Below are positions 26,364 to 34,723 of a stretch of DNA of 64,000 nt, piece by piece. How positions within the stretch are numbered: position 1 is the first letter of the stretch; each line of letters starts with the position of its first letter. Source of the stretch: Geobacteraceae bacterium (GTDB lineage: Bacteria > Desulfobacterota > Desulfuromonadia > Desulfuromonadales > BM103). The notes beneath the pieces are model-generated. The model was not told where the DNA came from and searched no databases. It saw nothing but the letters and a program-made list of their open reading frames with translations. The stretch spans positions 1 through 64,000 of the forward strand of contig JAHEDT010000002.1 in NCBI GenBank assembly GCA_024641085.1. The letters run 5' to 3'. The position numbers and the translations under genes are program-made.

Positions 26364-27242
26364 TCAACCGGCCCGCTTGAGATCCTTGACCGGGTTGGCC
26401 AGGTTGGGGAAGCCGTCAATCCGCGCTTCGACCACGTCTCCGTCATTGATGACCACGGCTCCCGGGGTACCGGTGGAGATGATGTCCCCCGGCAGCAGGG
26501 TCATGACCCGGGAGTGGAAGGCGATCAGGAAGTCGGGCCGGAAGGTCATGTTGGCGACGACGTTGCGTCGGTGCAGCTGACCGTTGAGATAGGTCGCGAC
26601 CTGCAGTGACAAGGGATCGTCGACCTCGTCCGGGGTGACCAGGTGCGGGCCGAAGCTGAAGAAGCTGTCGAAACTTTTCGACAGAGTCAGGTTACGCGGA
26701 TTGCGCTGGAGGATGTCCTCGGCGGTCATATCGATGATTGGCACGAAACCGGCGACCACCCGGTAAGCCTGGTCCTGCGGGACGTCCTTGCAGCGCTGAC
26801 CGATGACGATGCCCAGCTCCGCCTCGCCGGTGGTTCGCTCGGAGAGCAGTGGCACGCGGATCGTCTCGCCCGGGCCGATGATGGTGGTGTCCGGTTTCAT
26901 GAAGCTGGCCGGTTCGGCGCTGGGGGCCGTCTCGCTGAGGTCCCGGGCATGCTCCGTATAATTCAGGCCGATCCCCCAGATCTTGCGGGGATGGCGGTAT
27001 GGCGGGGCGTAATCGGCATCCAGCGGCAGCCGGGCGGCGGACGGCCCTTGCAGCTTCGCATCACCACCATGGCGATACCAGCGGTTGAGTGCGGCGAGCT
27101 GGCCGGAGGTGATGAGTGTCAACAGGTCGGTTGGCCAGGCACTGTCGGTGATGCGATTGAGTTCTTCCAGGGTGATCAAGCCGTCGGCGGTGACGATGGC
27201 GGCAGTCTCCCCGCCCTGATGTCTGATGGTTGCCAGGCGCAT
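26364..27242 (-). CDS. Fumarylacetoacetate hydrolase (FAH) family protein
   Basis: A 292-residue enzyme of the FAH / acylpyruvase family, which cleaves or hydrates 2,4-dioxo or 2-oxo acids using Mg2+ or Mn2+. The family's GIGLNYTEHA motif is near residue 88. The metal-ligand Glu pair lies in TTGEAELGIVIG (near 137) and the Asp in PIIDMTAED (near 168). STGTPGAV near the C-terminus is also typical. It is flanked by a DHDPS-like lyase and an SDR. This trio resembles the enzymes that finish non-phosphorylative breakdown of sugar acids, such as 2,4-dioxo-3-deoxy acids (inference). Confidence 0.88.
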   Translation of the reverse strand: MRLATIRHQGGETAAIVTADGLITLEELNRITDSAWPTDLLTLITSGQLAALNRWYRHGGDAKLQGPSAARLPLDADYAPPYRHPRKIWGIGLNYTEHARDLSETAPSAEPASFMKPDTTIIGPGETIRVPLLSERTTGEAELGIVIGQRCKDVPQDQAYRVVAGFVPIIDMTAEDILQRNPRNLTLSKSFDSFFSFGPHLVTPDEVDDPLSLQVATYLNGQLHRRNVVANMTFRPDFLIAFHSRVMTLLPGDIISTGTPGAVVINDGDVVEARIDGFPNLANPVKDLKRAG

Positions 27243-27267
27243 AAGTCGTGTGTCTCCCTGCCGTCGG

Positions 27268-28206
27268 CTAGGCGATGAATGAATTCGGGTCCAGGCACCG
27301 GCTCAAATCGGCGCCGGGCAGCAGCTCCGCCAGCAATTTCTCAAGTTGTGCTGCGGCAGCCTGGTTGAGGGATGCCCCGGGGTGGCGGACGGTGCCGTCG
27401 GCCAGCAGGCCGCGCCGACGGAAGAGCTCTTTGCGAATGGCGATCCCCGGCTGCTGCTCGAAGACGATCAGGGGCAGGAAGTGGCGGTAGATGGCCGCCG
27501 CGGCCTCCGGGCGCTGCTCACGCATCGCCCGGACCATGGCCATCAGCACCTCCGGGAAGGCAAACCCGGTCATGAAGCCGCTGCTGCCGCTGCGCAGATC
27601 GAACAGGCCGTAAAGGGCTCCAAGCCCTGTGAGGATCGGGACCCTGCGCCCGGTCATGCCCCGAAGCAGCGCCTCGACACGGGCCGGAGTCGGCACGCCC
27701 TCTTCCTTGAAGCATGCAACCTGGGGCAGCTCCTCGACCAGGCGCAGCAACAGGGGGATCGACATGTGCACCTGAGTGGAGGCCGGATGATCCTGTACGA
27801 CCATCGGGATCGAAAGGCCGTCTGCGACCCGCCGGAAGTATTCGAAAACCCGCTCCTCGTTGGGAACCGGTTCCTGGGACGGGGTGACCATGACCGCCGC
27901 GGCGCCGAGGTCCTCGGCCATCTGGCAGAGGCCGCGGGTCGCCAGGGTGCCCTTGTGACTGACGCCGACCACGATCGGCATACATCCATCGGCGGCGGAG
28001 ACGGCCGTGCGAATCAGCCGTTCGCGCTCGGCATCGAGCATCCGGTTGGATTCACCGAGCACGCCGAGCACGGTGACGCCGTCAACACCGATGGCGGCCA
28101 TGAAACGAACCAAACGGTCAAAGGATGCGAGATCGAGTTGTTCCTTCGCATCGAAGGGGGTCACCAGTATCGGGTAGACTCCCTGGAAATCTGGTCTATC
28201 AGGCAT
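27268..28206 (-). CDS. Dihydrodipicolinate synthase/N-acetylneuraminate lyase family protein
   Basis: A 312-residue Schiff-base aldolase-type TIM barrel. The start MPDRPDFQGV has GAAGGAG upstream. The Schiff-base Lys is K167 in ACFKEEG. Where true DHDPS has a Tyr for proton relay before the (Y)NxP motif, this protein reads VVQDHPAST, and the GTTGE loop reads GVLGES. It is therefore unlikely to be DapA and more likely a lyase or dehydratase for a 2-oxo-3-deoxy acid. It follows the TRAP permease by 47 bp and precedes the FAH hydrolase by 25 bp, so it is a core step of this operon's pathway. Confidence 0.88.
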   Translation of the reverse strand: MPDRPDFQGVYPILVTPFDAKEQLDLASFDRLVRFMAAIGVDGVTVLGVLGESNRMLDAERERLIRTAVSAADGCMPIVVGVSHKGTLATRGLCQMAEDLGAAAVMVTPSQEPVPNEERVFEYFRRVADGLSIPMVVQDHPASTQVHMSIPLLLRLVEELPQVACFKEEGVPTPARVEALLRGMTGRRVPILTGLGALYGLFDLRSGSSGFMTGFAFPEVLMAMVRAMREQRPEAAAAIYRHFLPLIVFEQQPGIAIRKELFRRRGLLADGTVRHPGASLNQAAAAQLEKLLAELLPGADLSRCLDPNSFIA

Positions 28207-28253
28207 ACGTGCTCCTTCAACAAAAACCTTCAAGCTATCGGCCGAACGAGGAA

Positions 28254-30200
28254 CTATACCGTGACGCGCTCGCGAACAGCGGCACGCCGCGGCCACTGCT
28301 TGGCCACCACGACAATGAACAGGGCGAAGCCGATCAGGTCGATCCAGCCTTCCGGCCAGAGCAGGCCAATGGCCGCACCAAGCAGCAGCAGCACCTCCAA
28401 CCAGGTCGCATGGTCCAGCAGGTAGCGGTCCAGGCAGGCGGCAAAGGCGATCAGGCCGACCAGCGTGCTGAGCATGGTCATGAACACATCCCCGGGCGGA
28501 CCGTTCATCAGCAGAGGCCGGTAGGCCATGATGATCGGGATGATGTACAGCCCCTTGGCCAGCTTCCACGAGGTAAACGCCGTGCGCATCGGGTTGGCCC
28601 CGGCAATTCCGGCGGCAGCGAAACTGGCGAGGCTGACCGGCGGCGTCACGTTCGAGTCCTGAGAATACCAGAAGACGATCATGTGGGCGACAACGATCGG
28701 CACGCCCAGGTCCTCCAGGGCCGGCCCGGCCAGAATCACCAGTACGATGTAGGAGGCCGTGACCGGCAGACCCATGCCGAGCACCAGGGAGGCGGCCCCG
28801 ATGAGAAGCAGGGCAAAGACCTTGATCCCCATGGAGAGGTCGAGGACCAGGTGGCTGAACTGCAGCCCCAGGCCGGTCAGCGAAACCATGCCGACGATGA
28901 TCCCGGCTGCGGCACAGGCCACCGATACCATAACCGCATTCTTGGCACCGATCTCGAGGGTTTCGAGCAGCTGACGAATGCCCAGGCGGCTCTTCTTGCG
29001 GATGAAGCTGGCCGCGTAGGTGCTGACCACGGCCAGGAAGCCGGCCTTCATCGGCGAGACGTGTGACATCAGTGCGGCGACCAGGATCAGCACCGGGATC
29101 AGGAAGTGCAGGTTGTCCTTGATGACCGCCCAGGCCTTGGGCAGCTGGTCTTTGGGCTGCCCCTTGAGGCCAAGCTTCTGGGCCTCGAAGTGCACGAACA
29201 TCAGTACGGTGACGTAGTACATGATCGCCGGGACGATCGAGATCTTGACGATGTGCAGGTAGCTGGTGTTGGTGAATTCCGCCATCAGGAAAGCGCCGGC
29301 ACCCATGATCGGCGGCATCAACTGCCCGCCGGTGCTCGCCGCCGCCTCCACGGCGCCGGCCATATGTGCCGGATAGCCAAGCCGCTTCATCATCGGGATG
29401 GTGAAAGACCCGGTCGCCACCACGTTGCCGACCGCCGAACCGGATACCGAGCCCATGAAGCCGCTGGCGATCACCGCGGTCTTGGCCGCGCCGCCGCTGA
29501 AACGTCCGGTCAGGGCGTGGGCCAGGTCAATGAAGAAGTTGCCGCCGCCGGTCTCTTCCAGGAAGGCCCCGAACAACACGAAGATGAAGACGAAGGTCGA
29601 AGCCACGCCGAGCGGGATGCCGAAGACCCCCTCCGTGGTCAGCCAGAGGGTGGTGGCGATTCGTTCGATGCTGTAGCCCTTGTGGATGATCAGTTCCGGC
29701 ATGTAGGGGCCGAACATGGCGTAGAGCAGGAAAGCCACGCAGATGCCGGCCATGATGTTGCCGATCACGCGACGGCAGGCCTCGATCACCAGGCAGACCC
29801 CGATCGCACCGACGAAAACGTCCATGGGCAGCCAGTCCCCCTGGCGCCGGAAGATCTCGTCCATGTTGATGTCGACATACAAAATGGTGAAGAGGCTCGC
29901 GGCGACCAGCGCCAGGTCGAGCACCAGCCAGATGGTCAGCTTGTCCTTGCGGGCGCCCTTGAAGGGTGGCCGCAGCAGGAACGTCAGGCAGAGGATGGCG
30001 CCGAGATGCACCGAGCGCTGCAGCAGCGCGGTCATGGCCGTGAGGCCGGCGGTGTACAGCTGAAAGAGGCTTAAGGCCACCGCCACCGCGAAGACCACCT
30101 TGGCAATGGTCGCCACCAGATAGCGGTTCTGATCAGCAGGGATCCTGCCGCGGTCCCCGTGGTGGACTTCAGCGGGTTGAGGGGGCGTTGCTTCTGACAT
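28254..30200 (-). CDS. Fused TRAP transporter permease (DctQ-DctM, TAXI type)
   Basis: A 648-residue membrane protein in which the small (4-helix) and large (12-helix) TRAP subunits are joined. The DctM part shows the FGAFLEETGGGNFFIDLA, GSVSGSAVGNVVATGSFTIPMM and GLPVTASYI blocks. Such fusions go with TAXI-type binding proteins, and one is encoded just upstream. The start MSEATPPQPA lies inside the 3' end of the DUF1850 gene (32-bp overlap), which implies translational coupling. It imports the compound degraded by the downstream enzymes. The DctQ-like N-terminal helices run to about residue 190. Confidence 0.92.
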   Translation of the reverse strand: MSEATPPQPAEVHHGDRGRIPADQNRYLVATIAKVVFAVAVALSLFQLYTAGLTAMTALLQRSVHLGAILCLTFLLRPPFKGARKDKLTIWLVLDLALVAASLFTILYVDINMDEIFRRQGDWLPMDVFVGAIGVCLVIEACRRVIGNIMAGICVAFLLYAMFGPYMPELIIHKGYSIERIATTLWLTTEGVFGIPLGVASTFVFIFVLFGAFLEETGGGNFFIDLAHALTGRFSGGAAKTAVIASGFMGSVSGSAVGNVVATGSFTIPMMKRLGYPAHMAGAVEAAASTGGQLMPPIMGAGAFLMAEFTNTSYLHIVKISIVPAIMYYVTVLMFVHFEAQKLGLKGQPKDQLPKAWAVIKDNLHFLIPVLILVAALMSHVSPMKAGFLAVVSTYAASFIRKKSRLGIRQLLETLEIGAKNAVMVSVACAAAGIIVGMVSLTGLGLQFSHLVLDLSMGIKVFALLLIGAASLVLGMGLPVTASYIVLVILAGPALEDLGVPIVVAHMIVFWYSQDSNVTPPVSLASFAAAGIAGANPMRTAFTSWKLAKGLYIIPIIMAYRPLLMNGPPGDVFMTMLSTLVGLIAFAACLDRYLLDHATWLEVLLLLGAAIGLLWPEGWIDLIGFALFIVVVAKQWPRRAAVRERVTV

Positions 30201-30753
30201 CGACAGCTCCTGAATGAGGTGTTGCGGTATGCGGCACCAGGCGGCGCCAGAGTCCATAAAAATGGCTGACCGGTCGGGCCCAGACCCTGACTGCGGTTCC
30301 GGCGGCCAGTTCGGAAAGATTGGTGCGTGTCTCTCTCCAGAGAATGGTGTGGTCGACGCCGCGGCTGCCGATACGCAGGACGAACTCGCCGATCGGGTAG
30401 TGCATCTCCTTGAGCGACTGCAGCCCCCCCTGCCCGGTCCAATGGCCCCTGCCCGGCAGATCGCCCATGCCGGCACCGACCATGACGAAACGCTCCTCCT
30501 CGATGAAGATTCGCCCAGTGCGGTCGACGCTGTGCACTTCCCAGATCGGCTCCCGATCCACGGAATGGATGTAATTGAGCGTGAAGCCTTCCCCGAACGC
30601 CAGGGGGGCGACCAGCAAGGGCGCGCCCCCGGCGACCGGCTCGACCCTCAGTTCGAGGCTTCCAGGGGCCGCCAGATACCAGAGACCGGCCAACAGGAGG
30701 CCGAGGGTCAGCAAGACTTTGAAACGCAGCGCGGCAGGTATCGTTCGCTTCAT
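30169..30753 (-). CDS. DUF1850 protein, TAXI-TRAP accessory
   Basis: A 194-residue protein with one N-terminal membrane anchor (about 9-27) and the DUF1850 core, recognisable by YIHSVDREPIWEVHSV near 60-75, EEERFVMVGAGMGDLP near 85-100 and the later IGSRGVDHTILW. DUF1850 genes are regularly found beside TAXI TRAP transporters; their function is unknown, but a role with the binding protein on the outer face of the inner membrane is likely. The family usually ends soon after the core, so the final 30 residues, which overlap the permease start, may be extra tail. Confidence 0.85.
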   Translation of the reverse strand: MKRTIPAALRFKVLLTLGLLLAGLWYLAAPGSLELRVEPVAGGAPLLVAPLAFGEGFTLNYIHSVDREPIWEVHSVDRTGRIFIEEERFVMVGAGMGDLPGRGHWTGQGGLQSLKEMHYPIGEFVLRIGSRGVDHTILWRETRTNLSELAAGTAVRVWARPVSHFYGLWRRLVPHTATPHSGAVDVRSNAPSTR

Positions 30754-30801
30754 GAAGGCAGACGCCGCTCCCGGCAGGGAGCGGCGCTCATACGGTATCG
30801 A

Positions 30802-31767
30802 TCAGGGCTTGAGACGGTCCGGCACTTTGACGCCCTTCTCCTCAATGGCGCGGATGGCGCCTGGATGGAGTGCGATCGGGGTCTTGCTCACTGCGTTCTC
30901 GGGGGTCGAGTACTTGGCGAAGGGGTGGATCTTCTCCAGGAACCCGATGTTCTCGAACAGCGTCTTGCTGAGCTGGTAGACCAGGTCGTCGGGCAGTTCT
31001 TTCTGGACGATGATTACGTTCCAAACGCTGATGGTCGGCACCGGCTGGTCAACACCCTTGTAGGTGCCGGCATCCAGGTCCCAGCTGGAGTAGAAGCCAT
31101 ACTGGTCGGTGACCTTCTTCTGCTGCTCGGGGGTGAAGGCGACGACCTCGATTTCGTGGGTGGTCGCCAGGTCCATGATCGAGCTGGTCCCCGGGGCAAC
31201 GACCCAGAAACCGGCATCGATCGTGCCGTCCTTGAGGGCGTTGGCGGTCTCGTTGAAGGACAGGCGGCTGGTGTCGAAGCTGTTCATATCGACGCCGATG
31301 GCCTTGAGCACCAGGTCGGCCATGAATGCCGTGCCGCTGCCGGGTGCACCGAGGCTGATCTTCTTACCGGCAAAATCGGTGACATTCTTGATTCCCGACC
31401 CCTTCAGGGTCACCAGCTGCAGGACGTTCGGATACATGCTGGCCATCGCCAGCACTTTCTGCGGCTTGCCTTCGAATTTGCCTTCGCCACGGAAGGCCTG
31501 GAAGGCGACGTCGCCCATGATCATGCCAACCACGGTCTCGCCCCGGTCAGCCAGCTTGACGTTCTCGACGCTGGCGCCGGTGACTTCCGCCACCGCCTTG
31601 ACGCCCGGGATATTCTTGGTCCAGACCTCGGCGAGGCCGCCGCCATAGGGATAGTAGACACCGCCGGTACCGCCGGTACCGATGGACAGGAACGTGGTCT
31701 TGGCTGCAACGGTGACGGGCAGGCACAGGGCCACACAAATGCTCAGGGTAATCAGTATGCGTTTCAT
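30802..31767 (-). CDS. TAXI family TRAP solute-binding protein
   Basis: A 321-residue periplasmic binding protein. A signal peptide ends at VAA-K (about residue 22). The mature start FLSIGTGGTGGVYYPYGG is the hallmark of the TAXI family (TRAP-associated extracytoplasmic immunoreceptor-like). The SLGAPGSGTAFMADLVLKAIG block near 135-155 and the DAGFWVVAPG loop are also typical. It feeds the fused permease encoded 600 bp downstream. TAXI proteins bind glutamate, 2-oxoglutarate and other small acids; the ligand here is unknown. Confidence 0.93.
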   Translation of the reverse strand: MKRILITLSICVALCLPVTVAAKTTFLSIGTGGTGGVYYPYGGGLAEVWTKNIPGVKAVAEVTGASVENVKLADRGETVVGMIMGDVAFQAFRGEGKFEGKPQKVLAMASMYPNVLQLVTLKGSGIKNVTDFAGKKISLGAPGSGTAFMADLVLKAIGVDMNSFDTSRLSFNETANALKDGTIDAGFWVVAPGTSSIMDLATTHEIEVVAFTPEQQKKVTDQYGFYSSWDLDAGTYKGVDQPVPTISVWNVIIVQKELPDDLVYQLSKTLFENIGFLEKIHPFAKYSTPENAVSKTPIALHPGAIRAIEEKGVKVPDRLKP

Positions 31768-31792
31768 TGTTTGATGCCTCCTAGGGTCGTGG

Positions 31793-32227
31793 TCACTGGC
31801 TCACGGTTTTGATCAGCAGGGTCACGTTGCCGGCCTTCTCGGCCATTCCCTTGACGGGATAAGCGAAGGATGCTTCCATGCCGGGCTTGACGACCGGCGG
31901 CGTGCCTTTGGTGGGCAGCAGCCCGCCAACCGCCTTGCCGTTGTCGAGGAAGAAATTGACCCGGAAGCGCTGGTCGGCGCTGGAGACATTCTTCACCTTG
32001 ACATCGAAGTGCAGAGACGGAACGCCCTTGTAATCCTTGATGTAGCACTGGAGGCTGACGACTTCTGCCTCAGGGGCCACCTGGGCATCGATGCTGCCCG
32101 CTTCGGCGCAGGAAAGGCCAGAAGACGCGGCGGGCGCTGCGGACATCGAGCTGGTGGTGGCACAGCCGGCAAGGGCCAGCGCGCAGACCAGCAGAACCGG
32201 CATGGACAAACTGCGTGAAAACTTCAT
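31793..32227 (-). CDS. Lipoprotein of unknown function at the head of the TAXI operon
   Basis: A 144-residue lipoprotein. The lipobox LAGC has its lipidated Cys at C22, followed by an Ala/Ser-rich linker. The rest is one globular domain with two Cys (C40 and C61) and an immunoglobulin-like beta pattern (LHFDVKVKNVSSADQRFRVN), reminiscent of YcfL-like lipoproteins (DUF1425). AAGGAGGAACAG precedes the ATG. It is only 25 bp upstream of the TAXI binding protein, so it heads the operon. Whether it helps the transporter or only shares the promoter is unclear. Confidence 0.75.
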   Translation of the reverse strand: MKFSRSLSMPVLLVCALALAGCATTSSMSAAPAASSGLSCAEAGSIDAQVAPEAEVVSLQCYIKDYKGVPSLHFDVKVKNVSSADQRFRVNFFLDNGKAVGGLLPTKGTPPVVKPGMEASFAYPVKGMAEKAGNVTLLIKTVSQ

Positions 32228-32775
32228 TTCTGTTCCTCCTTTTTTTGGGTAAAAGATCTGCCCGGCACGGCACTCCGCACCCGGAAACGAACCTGCCTGC
32301 ATTGCATCTGTACAGGATTTTGCTGCGTTACTGGTGTTGTTGGTCTTGTGAAATTGCTGGCGGTTGCATCTAATGCTGCAGGGGAAATCCTCTAACACGT
32401 CGTTAAAACGTCTATTTTCTTGGATAAAACAGCGGCTATCGACCAGAGGCCAACATCCTAAAACGCGGATCAACCCATTATGTCACGCCAGACAATATTT
32501 ATAAAACGATGTTACTTTAAATTTGTAACCGGCCGCAACCCAAAAGTCCTCGTGTCCTATTGACGACAGCCCACGCCGGACGCAAACAGCCCCCTGCCTG
32601 GCCATCCTGATCAAACCATCATGGAATGCTGAGACGTAAGCTTCCAGGGCCCGACATTCCGCCGACACCCAGGCCGCGCCATGTAAAGCGGCAGAACCGT
32701 TGCCGGCACCGCCGCTTCCATCTTTTGATGCATTAGCATAAGCAGAAAAAAACCCTTTATGCGCGATAGAAAGAC
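32228..32775. other. Gene-free stretch upstream of the TAXI operon
   Basis: About 550 bp between the lipoprotein start and the ilvE terminator. It should hold the promoter and leader of the TAXI operon on the minus strand. Open frames here have no ribosome binding sites and odd compositions. I see no dyad or RNA that I can name. Confidence 0.4.
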
Positions 32776-32809
32776 AAAACGCCTTCCGCTCATAAGGGCG
32801 GAAGGCGTT
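32776..32809 (-). terminator. Terminator of ilvE
   Basis: AACGCCTTCCGC pairs with GCGGAAGGCGTT (12 bp, 8-nt loop). On the minus strand it runs into TTTTGTCTTT. It lies 25 bp past the ilvE stop. Confidence 0.85.
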
Positions 32810-32834
32810 CTCGGGTTCGTTCTTCGACATTCTA

Positions 32835-33902
32835 TCAGAGCAGGTCGACCCAGCCATGGGTATCCGGCAGACGACCATACTGGATGCCGGTCAAGGTGTC
32901 ATAGAGTTTACGGGTCACTTTGCCGGTGGTCTTGCCATCACCAAGCACCACCGTCTGGTCGCGATAGGTGAACTGGCCAACCGGGGAAATGACCACCGCG
33001 GTCCCGGTCCCGAAGGCCTCGCTCAGGCGACCGTTTTCCGCTCCGGCGAAGATTTCATCGACCGACAGGGCACGCTGTTCGATGTCCAGCCCCATGTCCC
33101 TGGCCAGGGCCAGGATCGAGCGGCGCGTGATGCCATCAAGGATGGTTCCGGCCAGAGGCGAAGTCACCAGCTTGCCGTCAAAGAGGAAACAGATGTTCAT
33201 GCTGCCCACTTCCTCGACGTGTTTTTTCTCCTTGGCATCAAGCCAGAGCACCTGGTCATACCCTTTTGCTCCAGCCTCACGGGCGGCGAACAGGCTCGCG
33301 GCATAGTTGCCGCCGGTCTTGACCTCCCCGGTACCGCCATGTGCAGCCCGCACATAATGGTCAGAGATCCAGATCTTCACCGGGGCCAGTCCGCCCTTGT
33401 AATAGGCGCCGACCGGGCAGAGGATGATAAAACAGAGGTATTCATCGGCCGGGCGCACGCCCAGCATCGGTTCGGAAGCGATCAGGGTCGGCCGGATATA
33501 GAGGCTGGTCCCTTCGCTGCGCGGAACCCAATCCGCTTCGAGACGCACCAGCTCCTTGAGGGCCTGCAGCATAAAGGATTCATCAACCTCGGGCATGCAC
33601 ATGCGCCGTGCGCCATGATTGAAGCGGCGGAAATTATCCATCGGCCGGAACAGGGCAACCTGGCCATCCGGGCGCCGGAAGGCCTTGAGGCCCTCGAAGA
33701 TTTCCTGAGCGTAGTGCAGCACCATCGCCGCGGGGTCAAGCGCAAAAGGCTGATAAGGCTGAATGCGCGCATCATGCCAGCCCTTGCCGGTCTTGTATTG
33801 CATGACGAACATGCGATCGGTGAACTGTTTACCGAAGGCCAGCTGGGTTTCGTCAGCAATGCGCGGCTTGTGTTTTTCCAATGGCAGGATCTGCAGGTTC
33901 AT
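32835..33902 (-). CDS. ilvE: Branched-chain amino acid aminotransferase
   Basis: A 355-residue fold-type IV PLP aminotransferase for Leu, Ile and Val. The length and the motifs FEGLKAFRRPDG (near 75), GTSLYIRPTLIA (near 142), the Schiff-base Lys in GEVKTGGNYAAS (near 200) and EAFGTGTAVVISP (near 305) match the longer, eukaryote-like BCAT class. An upstream extension of the frame to 34040 has no support. It stands alone with its own terminator; the small ORF at 34024-34203 lies upstream on the same strand. Confidence 0.95.
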   Translation of the reverse strand: MNLQILPLEKHKPRIADETQLAFGKQFTDRMFVMQYKTGKGWHDARIQPYQPFALDPAAMVLHYAQEIFEGLKAFRRPDGQVALFRPMDNFRRFNHGARRMCMPEVDESFMLQALKELVRLEADWVPRSEGTSLYIRPTLIASEPMLGVRPADEYLCFIILCPVGAYYKGGLAPVKIWISDHYVRAAHGGTGEVKTGGNYAASLFAAREAGAKGYDQVLWLDAKEKKHVEEVGSMNICFLFDGKLVTSPLAGTILDGITRRSILALARDMGLDIEQRALSVDEIFAGAENGRLSEAFGTGTAVVISPVGQFTYRDQTVVLGDGKTTGKVTRKLYDTLTGIQYGRLPDTHGWVDLL

Positions 33903-34023
33903 ATGTTTGACGCCCTCCCTAAAGCGCTGCGTTTCCCAAGACTTCAATCTTGGATTATGTAGCATAGGGGCGAGCGGATACGCAAGCCTTAAGCAGTCGA
34001 CAGAGCACAAGCCCTGCCCGGGG

Positions 34024-34203
34024 TCACCCTTCCTCGGCACCCTTGTCCTTCGATCCGAATCGGGCCTCGCCGTAAAGCAGACGGTTCATGTTGTCATCGA
34101 TCTCCTCATGTCGAAAACGCTCAAGGAAGCGATGGTATTCGGCCAGATCAGCCAGATCCTTCATATCGACGGCGGAACTCTTGACGCGCCAGAGATCTTC
34201 CAT
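34024..34203 (-). CDS. Small acidic/charged hypothetical protein
   Basis: A 59-residue frame beginning MEDLWRVKSSAVDM, with AAGGAGCCTCCC directly before the ATG, a strong Shine-Dalgarno at good spacing. It is rich in Glu, Asp, Arg and Lys, mainly helical in pattern, and has no Cys, signal or membrane segment. I do not recognise it. It is 121 bp upstream of ilvE on the same strand. The ribosome binding site and full-length clean frame make it more likely than not to be real. Confidence 0.6.
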   Translation of the reverse strand: MEDLWRVKSSAVDMKDLADLAEYHRFLERFRHEEIDDNMNRLLYGEARFGSKDKGAEEG

Positions 34204-34414
34204 GGGAGGCTCCTTGTGACGGGTTCAGCACTGTACGTGAAGACAGCATACGGCTTTTTATATGTTTTTCAAGGTATTTTTTACACGATTTAGTAAAACA
34301 CGGTCTCGAAAATACCATGGAGGACCCGCGGTGGAACCTGCTTACCACTTGATATCACATGCTATTGTCTGTTCTACTCAAGGTCAGGCGAGAATCCTAC
34401 AACTGGAGCGAAAC

Positions 34415-34723
34415 ATGACTTACCAGGAGTTCAAAGAGGCCGTAGAGGTCTTCGGCCTGGGGGAAAGGGCGACCCTCGAACAGATCAAGGATCGCCATCG
34501 ACAGCTGGTCAAGGCCCATCATCCCGACCGGGGAAGCAGCACCGACCCGCAGACGATTCGCGCGATCAATCGCGCCCACAAAACTCTCATGCAGTACTGC
34601 CGCAGCTATCACTTCTGTTTCAGCGAAGCGGAGTTCCTGGAGCAGACGCCGGCCGAGCGCATCAGGCGCCAGTTCGGCTGGGATCCCGTCTGGGGCGGTC
34701 GCGAGGAGACTCAGGAGGATTGA
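34415..34723 (+). CDS. Short J-domain (DnaJ-like) protein
   Basis: A 102-residue protein that is little more than a J domain. The signature H36-P37-D38 lies in AHHPDRGSS, preceded by the helix II pattern IKDRHRQLVKAHH. Unlike full DnaJ it has no Gly/Phe region, zinc finger or substrate-binding domain. It should stimulate an Hsp70 ATPase, but no dnaK is nearby. GGAG precedes the ATG at 34415. It ends at 34723, directly abutting the convergent carbonic anhydrase stop codon (shared TGATCA). Confidence 0.85.
   Translation: MTYQEFKEAVEVFGLGERATLEQIKDRHRQLVKAHHPDRGSSTDPQTIRAINRAHKTLMQYCRSYHFCFSEAEFLEQTPAERIRRQFGWDPVWGGREETQED

Noticed and set aside
27268-28206. True dihydrodipicolinate synthase (dapA)
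   Set aside because: The Tyr before the NxP motif and the GTTGE loop are replaced, and the gene sits in a catabolic transport operon, so a different aldolase or dehydratase role is more likely.
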